Shown: positions 6,489 to 14,003 of the stretch, in pieces
Layout: each line of letters begins with the position of its first letter
Position numbering within the stretch: the stretch's first letter is position 1
Assembly: GCA_022508285.1 (NCBI GenBank)
Contig: JAFLVN010000011.1
Coordinates: 1 to 40,691, forward strand
Direction: 5' to 3'
Origin: Clostridiales bacterium
Lineage (GTDB): Bacteria; Bacillota; Clostridia; Christensenellales; Borkfalkiaceae
Length of the DNA stretch: 40,691 bases
The notes under the pieces: model-generated
Seen by the model: the letters and a program-made list of their open reading frames with translations, nothing else
What the model was told of the DNA's origin: nothing
The model's database searches: none
Program-made: the position numbers and the translations under genes

Positions 6489-6576
6489 CGCAGAGAAGAA
6501 GATTTGAACTTCCGGACGGGTATTAGCCGTCACACGATTTCCAATCGTGCGCCTTAAACCGCTCAGCCATCTCTGC
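6486..6576 (-). tRNA. tRNA-Ser (GGA)
   Basis: The acceptor GCAGAGA (6576-6570) pairs with the 3' strand ending at 6490. Discriminator G is at 6489 and CCA is encoded (6488-6486). The anticodon stem-loop ACGAT-TGGAAAT class gives anticodon GGA. The long variable arm (GACGGCTAATACCCGTC) is typical of class II serine tRNA. Confidence 0.93.
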
Positions 6577-6611
6577 ATCGCCGCCAAGCATGTTTCAGCT
6601 CGACAATCAAT

Positions 6612-6640
6612 ATAATAAAGAATTTCAATTAAAAAATCAA
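6612..6640 (-). promoter_or_regulatory. Likely promoter of tRNA-Ser
   Basis: On the minus strand TTGATT (6640-6635), 17 bases, TATTAT (6617-6612). The mature tRNA begins 35 bases after the -10 box, so a 5' leader of roughly 28 bases would be removed by RNase P. Confidence 0.5.
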
Positions 6641-6691
6641 GTGATTTTGCTTATATTAACAGTCTTAAAATAAATTTATTTTTAATTACCG

Positions 6692-6720
6692 TTGACAACG
6701 ATATTTTTCACCACTATAAT
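6692..6720 (+). promoter_or_regulatory. Consensus sigma-A promoter of the lipoprotein gene
   Basis: TTGACA (6692-6697), 17 bases, TATAAT (6715-6720). This is a full consensus match, predicting strong constitutive expression of the downstream lipoprotein. Confidence 0.85.
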
Positions 6721-6744
6721 AAATTAAAAAGGAGATGTAAATTT

Positions 6745-7179
6745 ATGAAAAAAATTGCTGTTTTTTTAATGCTCGTAGTTGTAACTCTCTGCTGTGCGTT
6801 TGCCTTTACCGCCTGCGGTAGCGACGGTAAGCTCGCTATGGATAAACGCTATATCTTCAGCAGTGAAGTTAAAAAAGACGCAGCCGAACAATCGTCCTTC
6901 GTCTTCCATTCTAACGGCACAGGCGAATATACTCTACATGATGATTATTCACACGCACATTATGTAATTCATTTTAAATATACATACGCTGACAGCGACA
7001 AGAGTGCAGTCGTATGCTTTTACGACAGCATAACAACACTTGACGGCGACGACGGTAGCTACACTTCAACAAATTGGTCGAGGCTTGTAACTATATCTAA
7101 AAACGTGCTCGTAACAGGCGCTTCCACTTTTTGGATAAATGAGGACTATCTGAAAACTATTCCGAACTACAGTAAATAG
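6745..7179 (+). CDS. Small secreted lipoprotein, unknown function
   Basis: The 144-residue protein has a type II signal peptide: MKK, a hydrophobic core, and lipobox FTAC with Cys at residue 23. The mature part has Tyr-, Asp- and Ser-rich beta-type segments and no domain I recognise. A good ribosome site (AAGGAG) and a full-consensus promoter precede it, and a terminator follows. It is probably a membrane-anchored surface protein made in quantity. Its role is unknown. Confidence 0.8.
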   Translation: MKKIAVFLMLVVVTLCCAFAFTACGSDGKLAMDKRYIFSSEVKKDAAEQSSFVFHSNGTGEYTLHDDYSHAHYVIHFKYTYADSDKSAVVCFYDSITTLDGDDGSYTSTNWSRLVTISKNVLVTGASTFWINEDYLKTIPNYSK

Positions 7180-7200
7180 ATTTAAACCTTATATAAAACG

Positions 7201-7232
7201 CCTCGGCTTATTGAAATAAGCCGAGGTGTTTA
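7201..7232. terminator. Bidirectional terminator between lipoprotein gene and coaX
   Basis: CCTCGGCTTAT (7201-7211), loop TGAA, ATAAGCCGAGG (7216-7226). T-rich DNA follows on the plus side and, less strongly, on the minus side. The flanking genes converge on it. Confidence 0.85.
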
Positions 7233-7243
7233 TTTTTAACATA

Positions 7244-8017
7244 TTATATATTACTGTTGAGGTCGTACAGATATTTTAAGCCGCTGAGGGTGAGCAGCTT
7301 GTCCACTTGGTCTATGCAGGAAATTTCGCCTGCGATAACTTCGGAAAAGCCGCCCGTTGCGATAACCTTGATATTATCCGCTTTCATCTCACGCTTGATT
7401 TTTTTGACTATGTACTCGACGAGTCCCGCAAAGCCGAAGAATATTCCCGACTGCATGTTGGTGACGGTGTTTTTGCCGATAACCGATTTCGGGCGTTCTA
7501 TCTCCACTCTCGGAAGCTTTGCCGTGCCGTTTACAAGACTGTCGAGCGAGCCCTTTATTCCGGGGGCGATGACGCCGCCGATAAACTGACTCTTTTCGTC
7601 GATAACGTTGAAAGTTGTTGCCGTGCCGAAATCTATTATTATAAGCGGGTAACCGTACTTTTTTACGGCGGCAACGTTGTTTACAACTCTGTCCGCCCCC
7701 ACCTCTTTGGCGTCGTCCACTTTGAGGTTGAGCCCTGTCTTTAACCCCGGTCCAAGCATTAAGGGCTGAATTTTAAGATAAGTGCGGCACATTCTCTCTA
7801 GTGTGTAATCGAGCTGAGGGACAACCGAAGAAATTATACCGCCCTCCATATCAGACGCCTTTATGCCGTTGTTGCCCAAAATCGATATAAGCTGACCGCC
7901 GTATTCGTCGGAGGTCTTTTTGTGTTCGGTTGCAACACGGAAGCTTATTTTAAGATTACCACCGTCAAATACGGCAAATTTAATATTGGTATTGCCTACG
8001 TCAAGACAAATTATCAT
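7244..8017 (-). CDS. coaX: Type III pantothenate kinase
   Basis: CoaX phosphorylates pantothenate, the first step of coenzyme A synthesis, and belongs to the ASKHA fold. The 257-residue protein begins with the phosphate-binding motif LDVGNTNIKFAVF, has GADRVVNNVAA (residues about 102-113), the IIIDFGTATTFNVID adenosine/phosphate loop, and GGVIAPGIKGSLDSL. The length fits the family. Its ATG shares its A with the TAA of the upstream membrane protein (TAATG), so translation is likely coupled. The upstream protein looks like an ECF S component and may import pantothenate for this enzyme. Confidence 0.95.
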   Translation of the reverse strand: MIICLDVGNTNIKFAVFDGGNLKISFRVATEHKKTSDEYGGQLISILGNNGIKASDMEGGIISSVVPQLDYTLERMCRTYLKIQPLMLGPGLKTGLNLKVDDAKEVGADRVVNNVAAVKKYGYPLIIIDFGTATTFNVIDEKSQFIGGVIAPGIKGSLDSLVNGTAKLPRVEIERPKSVIGKNTVTNMQSGIFFGFAGLVEYIVKKIKREMKADNIKVIATGGFSEVIAGEISCIDQVDKLLTLSGLKYLYDLNSNI

Positions 8018-8676
8018 TATTCACCTTTTATAGATTCCGAGTTTGCAATTGACGCTTCGTCATCTGAAGCGTTTGTGCAACTTTCAGCGGTTTTCTTTTT
8101 AAATATTTTTCCGCTTATTTTGCGGAGTACGGTAACGTAAGTAGGAACAAGTATCATGCAGGCAACAAGCTCAATGGGGAAATATATTGCAACCGCAACG
8201 TTTACAAACTGCGTTAGCGCACCCATAATATCACCTACCCAAATATTTACGGCAAGTAAATATAAAACGGTATTGGTCAAAGAGCCGACCACTCCCGCTA
8301 TTGCTGCGGGAAGCAAATCACTTACGAATTTATTTTTTACGTTCTTAAATAGGCGAGAAAGCCCGAAATACGTCCAATATGCGGTTATACCAATAAAGCA
8401 CCTCGGCAATACCGAAATTAAAGGATTGGCATAAAATATAAACAATGACGCTAAAATCAAACAAAATATACAGCTACAAACGCCGAGTATCGTACCGCCG
8501 ATAAAACTTTTTTTCCAATCGTCGTAAATACTCAAAGCTATAGCCACAGGCAGGGAAAGGACGCAAGCGGTCATGCCTACCCCCGAAAGTAAAGTGCCCT
8601 CCAACAAAAACAGTACGAATATCAGCGCAGACATAACGCCGATAAACGCAATCAAGTGAGCTCTGTCACTCTTCAT
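8017..8676 (-). CDS. ECF transporter S component, possibly for pantothenate
   Basis: The 219-residue protein has about six hydrophobic helices: near residues 8-30, 33-50, 57-82, 85-105, 122-145 and 155-185. It has a charged Ser/Glu-rich tail. Overall it resembles substrate-binding S components of energy-coupling-factor vitamin importers, which dock on a shared EcfA/EcfT module encoded elsewhere. Start-codon overlap with coaX suggests that pantothenate is the substrate. That is inferred from context only. The ribosome site is GGAGG six bases from the ATG. I see no riboswitch in the leader, only a weak CGGGT/ACCCG hairpin. Confidence 0.75.
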   Translation of the reverse strand: MKSDRAHLIAFIGVMSALIFVLFLLEGTLLSGVGMTACVLSLPVAIALSIYDDWKKSFIGGTILGVCSCIFCLILASLFIFYANPLISVLPRCFIGITAYWTYFGLSRLFKNVKNKFVSDLLPAAIAGVVGSLTNTVLYLLAVNIWVGDIMGALTQFVNVAVAIYFPIELVACMILVPTYVTVLRKISGKIFKKKTAESCTNASDDEASIANSESIKGE

Positions 8677-8934
8677 AGAAACCTCCGTCGGGTTCGCTTC
8701 GGATACCCGCAGTTAAAAAAATATTATACTTATAAACGGTCGGATTCAATTAAAATATCCGCCGAAAGTATCTGAAAAACGTTAATTATTATAACATTCG
8801 TATTTAAGATTTGCAAGCGATTGAAAGCGTTGTAACATTTTAACGAGAAAATAAATATTATTTAATATATACAATACTGCACGCAACTACAAACTATATT
8901 ACATATGCCGTGCAGCTCTATCAAAGGAGGAATT

Positions 8935-9150
8935 ATGAACATTTTTTCGCAGTTTGGCGGCAACAACTCATGCCTTTGGATTTTAATTCTTTTACTTCTT
9001 GCGGCATGCGCAAGCGGTAACGGAATCGAAAGCGTTCTTGCGGGAAGCTGTACTCCCATACTTATCGCACTCGTTTACAGCATGTGGAGAAACGGTTCGC
9101 TTGCTAACTTGCTCTACGGAAGCAATAACAGCTGCGGTTGCAACGGCTGA
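8935..9150 (+). CDS. Small hydrophobic protein with a Gly/Asn/Cys-rich tail
   Basis: The start at 8935 is chosen because AAAGGAGG (8924-8931) lies directly before it; an upstream in-frame ATG at 8905 has no such site. The 71-residue product has a Leu-rich helix (about residues 13-25), then Ala/Cys, a second weak hydrophobic segment, and a tail ending SNNSCGCNG. Short proteins of this look occur in clostridia and are sometimes linked with spores, but I cannot assign a function. A strong terminator follows. Confidence 0.7.
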   Translation: MNIFSQFGGNNSCLWILILLLLAACASGNGIESVLAGSCTPILIALVYSMWRNGSLANLLYGSNNSCGCNG

Positions 9151-9161
9151 GACGTATAATA

Positions 9162-9193
9162 AAGGGGTGCCCGAGGGCACCCCTTCTATTTTT
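9162..9193 (+). terminator. Terminator after the small hydrophobic protein gene
   Basis: AAGGGGTGCCC (9162-9172) pairs with GGGCACCCCTT (9175-9185), followed by CTATTTTTTT. It overlaps the 3' end of the converging Nudix gene, whose stop is at 9186. Confidence 0.88.
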
Positions 9194-9713
9194 TTATTAA
9201 AAGATATTTATATATCGCAACAACCGTTTTGGCGTCGGCTATCTCTCCGCTTTCAATCATTGAAAGAACCTTATCGAGCGGAATAAATTCGGCGTTTAAA
9301 AGCTCGCCCTCGTCAAGATTTTGTTGTGATTTCGTCGATTTTTCCGCAAAATATATGTGAATAATTTCATCCGTATATCCCGGTGAAGGATATATGTCCG
9401 CAAGGTGCTTAACCTCCGCTTTGTAGCCCGTTTCCTCTTCAAGCTCCCGTGCGGCGGCGGCTTGGGGAAGCTCGCCCTCGTTTATTATCCCAGCAGGGAT
9501 TTCATACATTTCCTTATTATAAGCATAACGGAATTGGCGGACAAGCAATACTTTATTATCGCAGACGAAAAGTACGGCAGCGCCGCCGGAATGTTTGACA
9601 ATTTCCCGCTTTGCGGTTTTTCCGTTTGAAAGTAGCACGTCGTCAACGGTCAGAGTCAGAATTTTCCCCTTATAAATTACTTTGCTGTCAAGCCTCTTTT
9701 CGCTGAATTTCAT
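9186..9713 (-). CDS. Nudix hydrolase, ADP-ribose pyrophosphatase type
   Basis: The 175-residue protein has a complete Nudix box beginning GIINEGELPQAAAARELEEE and ending TGY (Gx5Ex7RELxEExG), which binds the metal ions that drive diphosphate cleavage. The N-terminal VLLVRQFRYAYNKEMYEIPAG is typical of the ADP-ribose pyrophosphatase (NudF-like) branch, and PSPGYTDEIIHIYFA also fits. The likely role is removal of free ADP-ribose from NAD turnover. Its ATG overlaps the stop of the upstream unknown gene by 4 bases, so they form a coupled pair. Confidence 0.9.
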   Translation of the reverse strand: MKFSEKRLDSKVIYKGKILTLTVDDVLLSNGKTAKREIVKHSGGAAVLFVCDNKVLLVRQFRYAYNKEMYEIPAGIINEGELPQAAAARELEEETGYKAEVKHLADIYPSPGYTDEIIHIYFAEKSTKSQQNLDEGELLNAEFIPLDKVLSMIESGEIADAKTVVAIYKYLLIKK

Positions 9714-10453
9714 ATTAATTGTTCAAATTCCGTTATTTCCCTGATGAGAGCGGCAATACCGCCGCTGACGCATTTATTATATAGGATAAAGAAATTATAA
9801 CCGCACAAAAGGGCGTTTATAAGCTGAGCGTTACAATTTTTCACCGCTTCGAGAAGCTGAGTAAGTATAATCAGCCCGCCCTCTTTTTCGGCATCGGGAA
9901 TAGCAGTGTTGGTTGATATAAACTGCTTTTCTTCGGAGATGGCGAGATTAATTGCCGAAATAAACCCCGCCTTTGCGGTGCTTGCGCTATTCTCCCCGGA
10001 AGAACCCTGCGAAAGCTCGCCGAGCTCATCTTTAAAGACTTCTGCAACGGCGTCACGCATGCTTTTTATTATCGTATCGCAGAATGCGTGATAGCTTGCA
10101 AAATAGCTACCGTCCTCGGGGAAGTAGCGGCTTAAAAATTCGTTGAAGTCCAAAGTTTCGCTGTCAAACTCAACCATAAGGCAAAACGCAAAAGCAAGCC
10201 TTTGGGCAACGGTCTGCGGCATAACGCAATAGCTACGCTTGTACGCTCCGTCGTTCACAGTAATAAGGCACTTGGATTTGGCATAAGGATAGTTGAAATC
10301 CTTTGTGACGTCTTCAAACAGCCTGTAGATATCCGGACAGTTTACTATACACCTTAAAATATCCTTTATTTTGGTGGTCGCCATGATGAATTTACAGTTT
10401 TTAAGCTCGTCGCACTTTTCAAAAAAAGATAAAACCTGCTCTTTTGTATTCAT
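9710..10453 (-). CDS. Conserved-looking protein of unknown function
   Basis: The 247-residue, mainly helical and apparently soluble protein matches no family I recognise. A mid-protein Ser/Gly/Glu-rich stretch (about residues 146-165) looks like a linker between two helical halves. The C-terminal half has moderately hydrophobic helices (CNAQLINALLCGYNFFILYN) that could be buried or membrane-touching. The ribosome site AAGGAA precedes its ATG. It overlaps the ADP-ribose pyrophosphatase gene by 4 bases, so the two are expressed together. Confidence 0.75.
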   Translation of the reverse strand: MNTKEQVLSFFEKCDELKNCKFIMATTKIKDILRCIVNCPDIYRLFEDVTKDFNYPYAKSKCLITVNDGAYKRSYCVMPQTVAQRLAFAFCLMVEFDSETLDFNEFLSRYFPEDGSYFASYHAFCDTIIKSMRDAVAEVFKDELGELSQGSSGENSASTAKAGFISAINLAISEEKQFISTNTAIPDAEKEGGLIILTQLLEAVKNCNAQLINALLCGYNFFILYNKCVSGGIAALIREITEFEQLI

Positions 10454-10533
10454 AATCCATTCCTTTTGATACGGTTTGTTATATTATAACACACAATTAA
10501 TTAAATTTGAATTAATTTTTAAAATAAAATGTG

Positions 10534-10562
10534 TTGATTTTCACGAAAATATTATGTATAAT
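10534..10562 (+). promoter_or_regulatory. Promoter of the DUF4364 gene
   Basis: TTGATT (10534-10539), 17 bases, TATAAT (10557-10562). A leader of about 30 bases without a clear Shine-Dalgarno precedes the ATG at 10600. Confidence 0.6.
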
Positions 10563-10599
10563 GTTTTCACCTTTAATTTTTTAAGAAATTTGTAGAATT

Positions 10600-11124
10600 A
10601 TGTTGAATACAGGCGAAACGTCCACCAACAAATTAATAATTCTGTTTGTCTTTGACAAAATGGAAAGTGCGCTGTCCGAGCGCACGATTGTTGATATGTG
10701 CACGTCCTCTAACAGTTGGATGGGCTACATGGACTGTGTGAACGTAATTCACAAGCTGATTGACGACAACTTTATTTACGCCGTGAGCGAGGACGAGGAT
10801 ACTTTATATACCATTACCCCCGACGGCAGAGAGACGCTTGCAAACTTTTACATAAACATTCCCAAAAGCGTCAGGGAAGAGATTTCGATATTCGTAAAAA
10901 AGAACAGCGCAAGATACAGAACCCGTCAGGAATGCCGCAGCGACTACTATCAGAATATGGACGGCACTTACACCGTCGCCCTAAAAATACTTGCGGCTGT
11001 GCAGCCCATGCTTGAGCTCAAATTTGTAGTACCCGACAAAAAGACGGCAAAGACCATCTATAAAAAGTGGGAAGAAAAAGCCGCCGACCTGTACTCTGTT
11101 ATATACGAAAATTTATGCGATTAG
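10600..11124 (+). CDS. DUF4364 family protein (winged-helix-like)
   Basis: The 174-residue protein resembles the DUF4364 family of Bacillota. The N-terminal part (residues 10-85: KLIILFVFDKMESALSER, VIHKLIDDNFIYA, YTITPDGRETL) has the helix-helix-wing layout of a winged-helix DNA-binding fold with a C-terminal extension. A regulatory role is plausible but unproven. The TSCPD gene follows after 9 bases and is probably co-transcribed. No good ribosome site is visible before the ATG. Confidence 0.8.
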   Translation: MLNTGETSTNKLIILFVFDKMESALSERTIVDMCTSSNSWMGYMDCVNVIHKLIDDNFIYAVSEDEDTLYTITPDGRETLANFYINIPKSVREEISIFVKKNSARYRTRQECRSDYYQNMDGTYTVALKILAAVQPMLELKFVVPDKKTAKTIYKKWEEKAADLYSVIYENLCD

Positions 11125-11133
11125 GAGATAACA

Positions 11134-11385
11134 ATGTTTGTTTACACCACTTCGGGAACGTGTTCCAGACAAATCATATTCGAAGTTGAGAACAACAAGC
11201 TGCACGGCGTAAAATTTATAGGCGGGTGCAGCGGAAATTTGCAGGGAGTTTCAAAGCTCATTGAAGGCAAAGATATTGACGAAGCAGAAAAGCTGCTTGC
11301 GGGAATAAAGTGCCGCAACGACACGTCCTGCCCCGACCAGCTTTCAAAGGCGATAGCCGCTTATAAAAAATCTGTAGTGGGCTAA
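11134..11385 (+). CDS. TSCPD-domain protein (TIGR03905-like)
   Basis: The 83-residue protein has the small TSCPD domain, named for its C-terminal motif, present here as DTSCPDQL. Further cysteines in SGTCSRQI, GGCSGN and IKCRND (four in all counting the TSCPD one) could bind a metal or a cofactor. Related domains form the C terminus of B12-dependent ribonucleotide reductase (NrdJ). Stand-alone versions are common in clostridia with no settled function. Good ribosome site (AGGAG). A terminator follows. Confidence 0.88.
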   Translation: MFVYTTSGTCSRQIIFEVENNKLHGVKFIGGCSGNLQGVSKLIEGKDIDEAEKLLAGIKCRNDTSCPDQLSKAIAAYKKSVVG

Positions 11386-11401
11386 ACTTAATACACACAA
11401 A

Positions 11402-11426
11402 AAGCGGGCTTGATGCCCGCTTTTTT
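11402..11426 (+). terminator. Terminator of the DUF4364-TSCPD operon
   Basis: AAGCGGGC (11402-11409), 5-base loop, GCCCGCTT (11415-11422), with six Ts from 11421 to 11426. It is also positioned to stop the converging minus-strand gene at 11429. Confidence 0.88.
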
Positions 11427-11428
11427 GA

Positions 11429-11833
11429 TTAAACCGATTTTAAAATATCGTAAAAATTGCTCATATTTCCGTCAAGCGCAAAATAGTAACACCTGCCTTG
11501 ATAGCCCTCGTCTGCATTGTAGCGGATTATATTAAATCCCGAACAAGACGAAACAACCTGAACCAAAAGCTTTTCAAACGACATTTCGCTGTACCGGAGC
11601 TTTTTGCCGAAGTCGAACTCAACCCACAGCCCCTCTCTCATTGCCGCTCGGGTTTCGTTATCAAGGCTTACGCCGAAAGCCGGCATCTGACGCCCGCCCT
11701 CAAGCAGATTTTTAAAGGAGTTTATCACGAGCTTATAGCCCATCTGTGCGGGCAGAAGCTTTATATTTGAGCCGTTGTCGTAAATATCTATTTGCCGTAC
11801 TTCGTCGAAAATTTCCTGTACCGTCATTTCCAT
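11429..11833 (-). CDS. Hypothetical protein
   Basis: The 134-residue soluble alpha/beta protein starts MEMTVQEIFDEVRQI. I recognise no family. There are no signal peptide, membrane segments or cysteine motif. The mid-region FGVSLDNETRAAMREGLWVE and the conserved-looking aromatic residues near the C terminus (GRCYYFALDG) suggest a compact domain. It is followed closely upstream on the same strand by the 84-aa PriA-like gene (25 bases away), so the two may share a transcript. Confidence 0.7.
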   Translation of the reverse strand: MEMTVQEIFDEVRQIDIYDNGSNIKLLPAQMGYKLVINSFKNLLEGGRQMPAFGVSLDNETRAAMREGLWVEFDFGKKLRYSEMSFEKLLVQVVSSCSGFNIIRYNADEGYQGRCYYFALDGNMSNFYDILKSV

Positions 11834-11857
11834 ACTACCTATTTTCTGCCAAATAAA

Positions 11858-12112
11858 TTATTTTATTCTGTTGGTCTTCTTTAACTCTTTAATTTTTTTT
11901 ATAAATTCAAACGGATAAGGAGCATTGTCTTCCGTTCTGAACGTTACTGCTGTTATAATACCTTCCTGCAATTTATTGTGTTTGCCGATGGGTGCAACAA
12001 TCCAGTCGCCTACCTCCGCCTCTCTGAATTCGCTCCAATACCAAAACCCGTATCCGGAGACGTTGGGGTCGTCTATAAAATCAACTCTTACAAAACACAG
12101 TAGCCTTTCCAT
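11858..12112 (-). CDS. Small protein resembling the PriA N-terminal DNA-binding domain
   Basis: The 84-residue protein starts MERLLCFVRVDF. Its core EVGDWIVAPIGKHNKLQEGI closely recalls the start of the primosomal helicase PriA (VGD.V.VPFG..N...G.V), the 3'-end-binding barrel. No helicase domain follows, and the gene is complete with its own promoter. It could be a stand-alone nucleic-acid-binding barrel. The match is by eye only. The -10 box is 9 bases from the ATG and no Shine-Dalgarno is present, so its mRNA may be nearly leaderless. Confidence 0.7.
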   Translation of the reverse strand: MERLLCFVRVDFIDDPNVSGYGFWYWSEFREAEVGDWIVAPIGKHNKLQEGIITAVTFRTEDNAPYPFEFIKKIKELKKTNRIK

Positions 12113-12121
12113 AGTAATTGA

Positions 12122-12150
12122 ATTATATCAATATTTGCGCATAAATGCAA
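12122..12150 (-). promoter_or_regulatory. Promoter very close to the start of the PriA-like gene
   Basis: On the minus strand TTGCAT (12150-12145), 17 bases, TATAAT (12127-12122). Only nine bases separate the -10 box from the ATG at 12112, predicting a leader of about 3 bases. Confidence 0.65.
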
Positions 12151-12214
12151 GGAATTTACATAAAACGCCGTAATAAAAGGTGGTTGCACTTTTGTTTAAA
12201 ATTAAAAATCGCAC

Positions 12215-12243
12215 TTGCAAACGAGCTTTCGGGGGAGTATAAT
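12215..12243 (+). promoter_or_regulatory. Promoter of the flavin-reductase-like gene
   Basis: TTGCAA (12215-12220), 17 bases, TATAAT (12238-12243). A second TATAAT-like word follows at about 12249. A GAGGT ribosome site lies before the ATG at 12272. Confidence 0.6.
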
Positions 12244-12271
12244 AATTGTATAATTATTTTGAGGTAGAAAA

Positions 12272-13183
12272 ATGGATAAATTAAAAGAGCTCAGAATTGT
12301 AGATAACTTCTATCAGACTTCCGCCTTCTTCCCCATGCCCACAATTTTAGTTGGAACGGTGAGCGAAAACGGACAGACCAATCTCGGGGCGTACTCCCTC
12401 TGTTTCCCCTACTATATTGCGGGCAAGGATTACTACGCCATGATTTTGGAGTGCAGAAACAGCTCCAACACCGCACAGAATATTCTGCGCAACAAAAAGT
12501 GTTCTTTAAACTTTATAACCGACGACAGAAAATATTTTAAAGAAGCCGTACGCCTGGGCTTCCCCGGAGATACCACCGAGGAAAAGATGAAAAACTGCAT
12601 CTTCACTCTTTCAAACAGCACGATTGCCGCCGACAGACCTAAAATAGTAGAGGAAAGTTATCAGGTTTTCGAGTGTTCCTGGGACGATACGCTTGAAGAC
12701 GCTTTCAAAGATAAGGCGGGGAATCTGGACGGCTACGAGGCCCCTTACAGAAATTTCAACGGCATAACCAGCAAGTTCGGCGCACACTTTATTTTGAAGA
12801 TTGACAAAATTTTAATGAAAGAAAAATACCACAATTCTATTGTGAACGGCGTGAGCAAAGGGGGCTTCCCCAGCGTTCCCGTAGACTACGGTTATAGAGA
12901 CAGCACTAACTTCTGGTACACCAAATTCAAGCGCCCGATATCCGAAAAAATACAGGCGAAAGAGGGCGACGTAAAGTCGGTTATTTACGCCGCTTCGAGG
13001 ATTGACCCCGAAGTGAAATTTACCGAAGATGCGTGCGCAAAGCTGACTAAAATTCCCCGTATTTTCCTTAAAGCCGCACTTACTCAAATGGTGAATATAG
13101 CAAAGCAAGAAAATATTTCTTTGATAGACGAAGCCGCACTCGATATAATAAACGATAAACGCAGACAAGAAAAAAAGAAGTAA
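12272..13183 (+). CDS. Flavin-reductase-like (FMN split barrel) protein with C-terminal extension
   Basis: The 303-residue protein has an N-terminal FMN-binding split-barrel domain (residues 1-180). Typical elements are the TILVGTVSENGQTNLGAYS strand-loop, SSNTAQNILRNKKCSLNF and a later GITSKFGAHFILKIDKI strand. The last 50 residues (FTEDACAKLTKIPRIFLK onward) resemble the small PCP_red-type helical domain of protochlorophyllide-reductase-like proteins. A role as a flavin-dependent oxidoreductase is likely; the substrate is unknown. It is a single-gene unit with promoter and terminator. Confidence 0.8.
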   Translation: MDKLKELRIVDNFYQTSAFFPMPTILVGTVSENGQTNLGAYSLCFPYYIAGKDYYAMILECRNSSNTAQNILRNKKCSLNFITDDRKYFKEAVRLGFPGDTTEEKMKNCIFTLSNSTIAADRPKIVEESYQVFECSWDDTLEDAFKDKAGNLDGYEAPYRNFNGITSKFGAHFILKIDKILMKEKYHNSIVNGVSKGGFPSVPVDYGYRDSTNFWYTKFKRPISEKIQAKEGDVKSVIYAASRIDPEVKFTEDACAKLTKIPRIFLKAALTQMVNIAKQENISLIDEAALDIINDKRRQEKKK

Positions 13184-13202
13184 GTCACCGTTAAAATTAT
13201 TT

Positions 13203-13232
13203 AAGCCCGACTGCAACAGCAGTCGGGCTTTT
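13203..13232 (+). terminator. Terminator after the flavin-reductase-like gene
   Basis: AAGCCCGACTG (13203-13213), loop CAACAG, CAGTCGGGCTT (13220-13230), then TT. It also faces the converging APH-like gene. Confidence 0.85.
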
Positions 13233-13253
13233 GCTAAAAGTCTGTGTTTGCTT

Positions 13254-14003
13254 TTATTCGTAGTCCACTACGTTTATCCACTGTTTGAGAAGTTCTATCT
13301 CGTGCGGCTCGGCTTTTACGAGGCGGGAAGCCGCAACTATGGGAATCCAGCGCTGAACATACTGAATTGCCGTGTCGCTCTTTTTGCAGTAGAGATTTAA
13401 ATATTTATGTGCGAGCTCCACTCTTCCGCTCATATAAAACAGCATAAAGCTACGGGCGACGTCCGCCGAGGCGTTGCCCTGCGTGGCGTGCGACCAGTCG
13501 ATAATATATGGTGTGCCGTCTGCGGTAATTATAATATTTGTAGGGTTGAAGTCGCCGTGGCAAAGATTATCGTGCTTCGGCATGGAGTCGAGGCGGGTGT
13601 GCAGCTCGTAGCGGGTGGTTGCATCGATATCGGCTTTGGAGATTTTACCGTTGAATTTATCCCTCATCTTATTGAGCATGGGCACTTTATGCTTTAAAAC
13701 GCTCATCTGCAAATCCACAAAGAAATTCAGATATTCGTCCTCTTTTTCGGGGTAGGAGTCCATGAGCGACTGCAAGGTTGCGCCCTCGATAAAGTCGAGA
13801 ATTATCGCCCAATTTCCGTCAACCACTTCAACCGAGCGGAGTTTGGGGATATTGAGATCGGTCTCCTCCACACGGGCGTGGTTCAACGCTTCATTTAAAA
13901 CGTCGGCTTTGGAAAATTCGGAGTCGAACCGTTTTATAAGGCTATCACCCTTGCGGAATATCTGCTTGTGCTCGCGGGATAAAATTAAATTTTCTTTATT
14001 CAT
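13254..14003 (-). CDS. Aminoglycoside phosphotransferase-family small-molecule kinase
   Basis: The 249-residue protein has the protein-kinase-like APH fold. The catalytic loop LCHGDFNPTNII is at about residues 150-161 and the metal-binding YIIDWSHA at 170-177. The N-lobe is short. The substrate cannot be told; such proteins phosphorylate sugars, choline, ethanolamine or antibiotics. Its start lies 8 bases inside the 3' end of adhE, so it is translated from the adhE mRNA. There is no evidence for antibiotic resistance. Confidence 0.85.
   Translation of the reverse strand: MNKENLILSREHKQIFRKGDSLIKRFDSEFSKADVLNEALNHARVEETDLNIPKLRSVEVVDGNWAIILDFIEGATLQSLMDSYPEKEDEYLNFFVDLQMSVLKHKVPMLNKMRDKFNGKISKADIDATTRYELHTRLDSMPKHDNLCHGDFNPTNIIITADGTPYIIDWSHATQGNASADVARSFMLFYMSGRVELAHKYLNLYCKKSDTAIQYVQRWIPIVAASRLVKAEPHEIELLKQWINVVDYE

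Noticed and set aside
6354-6557. Plus-strand frame antisense to tRNA-Ser
   Set aside because: Most of it is the complement of the tRNA and its terminator.
8677-8760. Riboswitch before the ECF S component
   Set aside because: The leader is short and holds only a weak CGGGT/ACCCG hairpin; no known vitamin riboswitch core is seen.
13254-14003. Antibiotic-resistance phosphotransferase
   Set aside because: Only the general APH fold is visible; the overlap with adhE suggests metabolism, and nothing points to a drug substrate.
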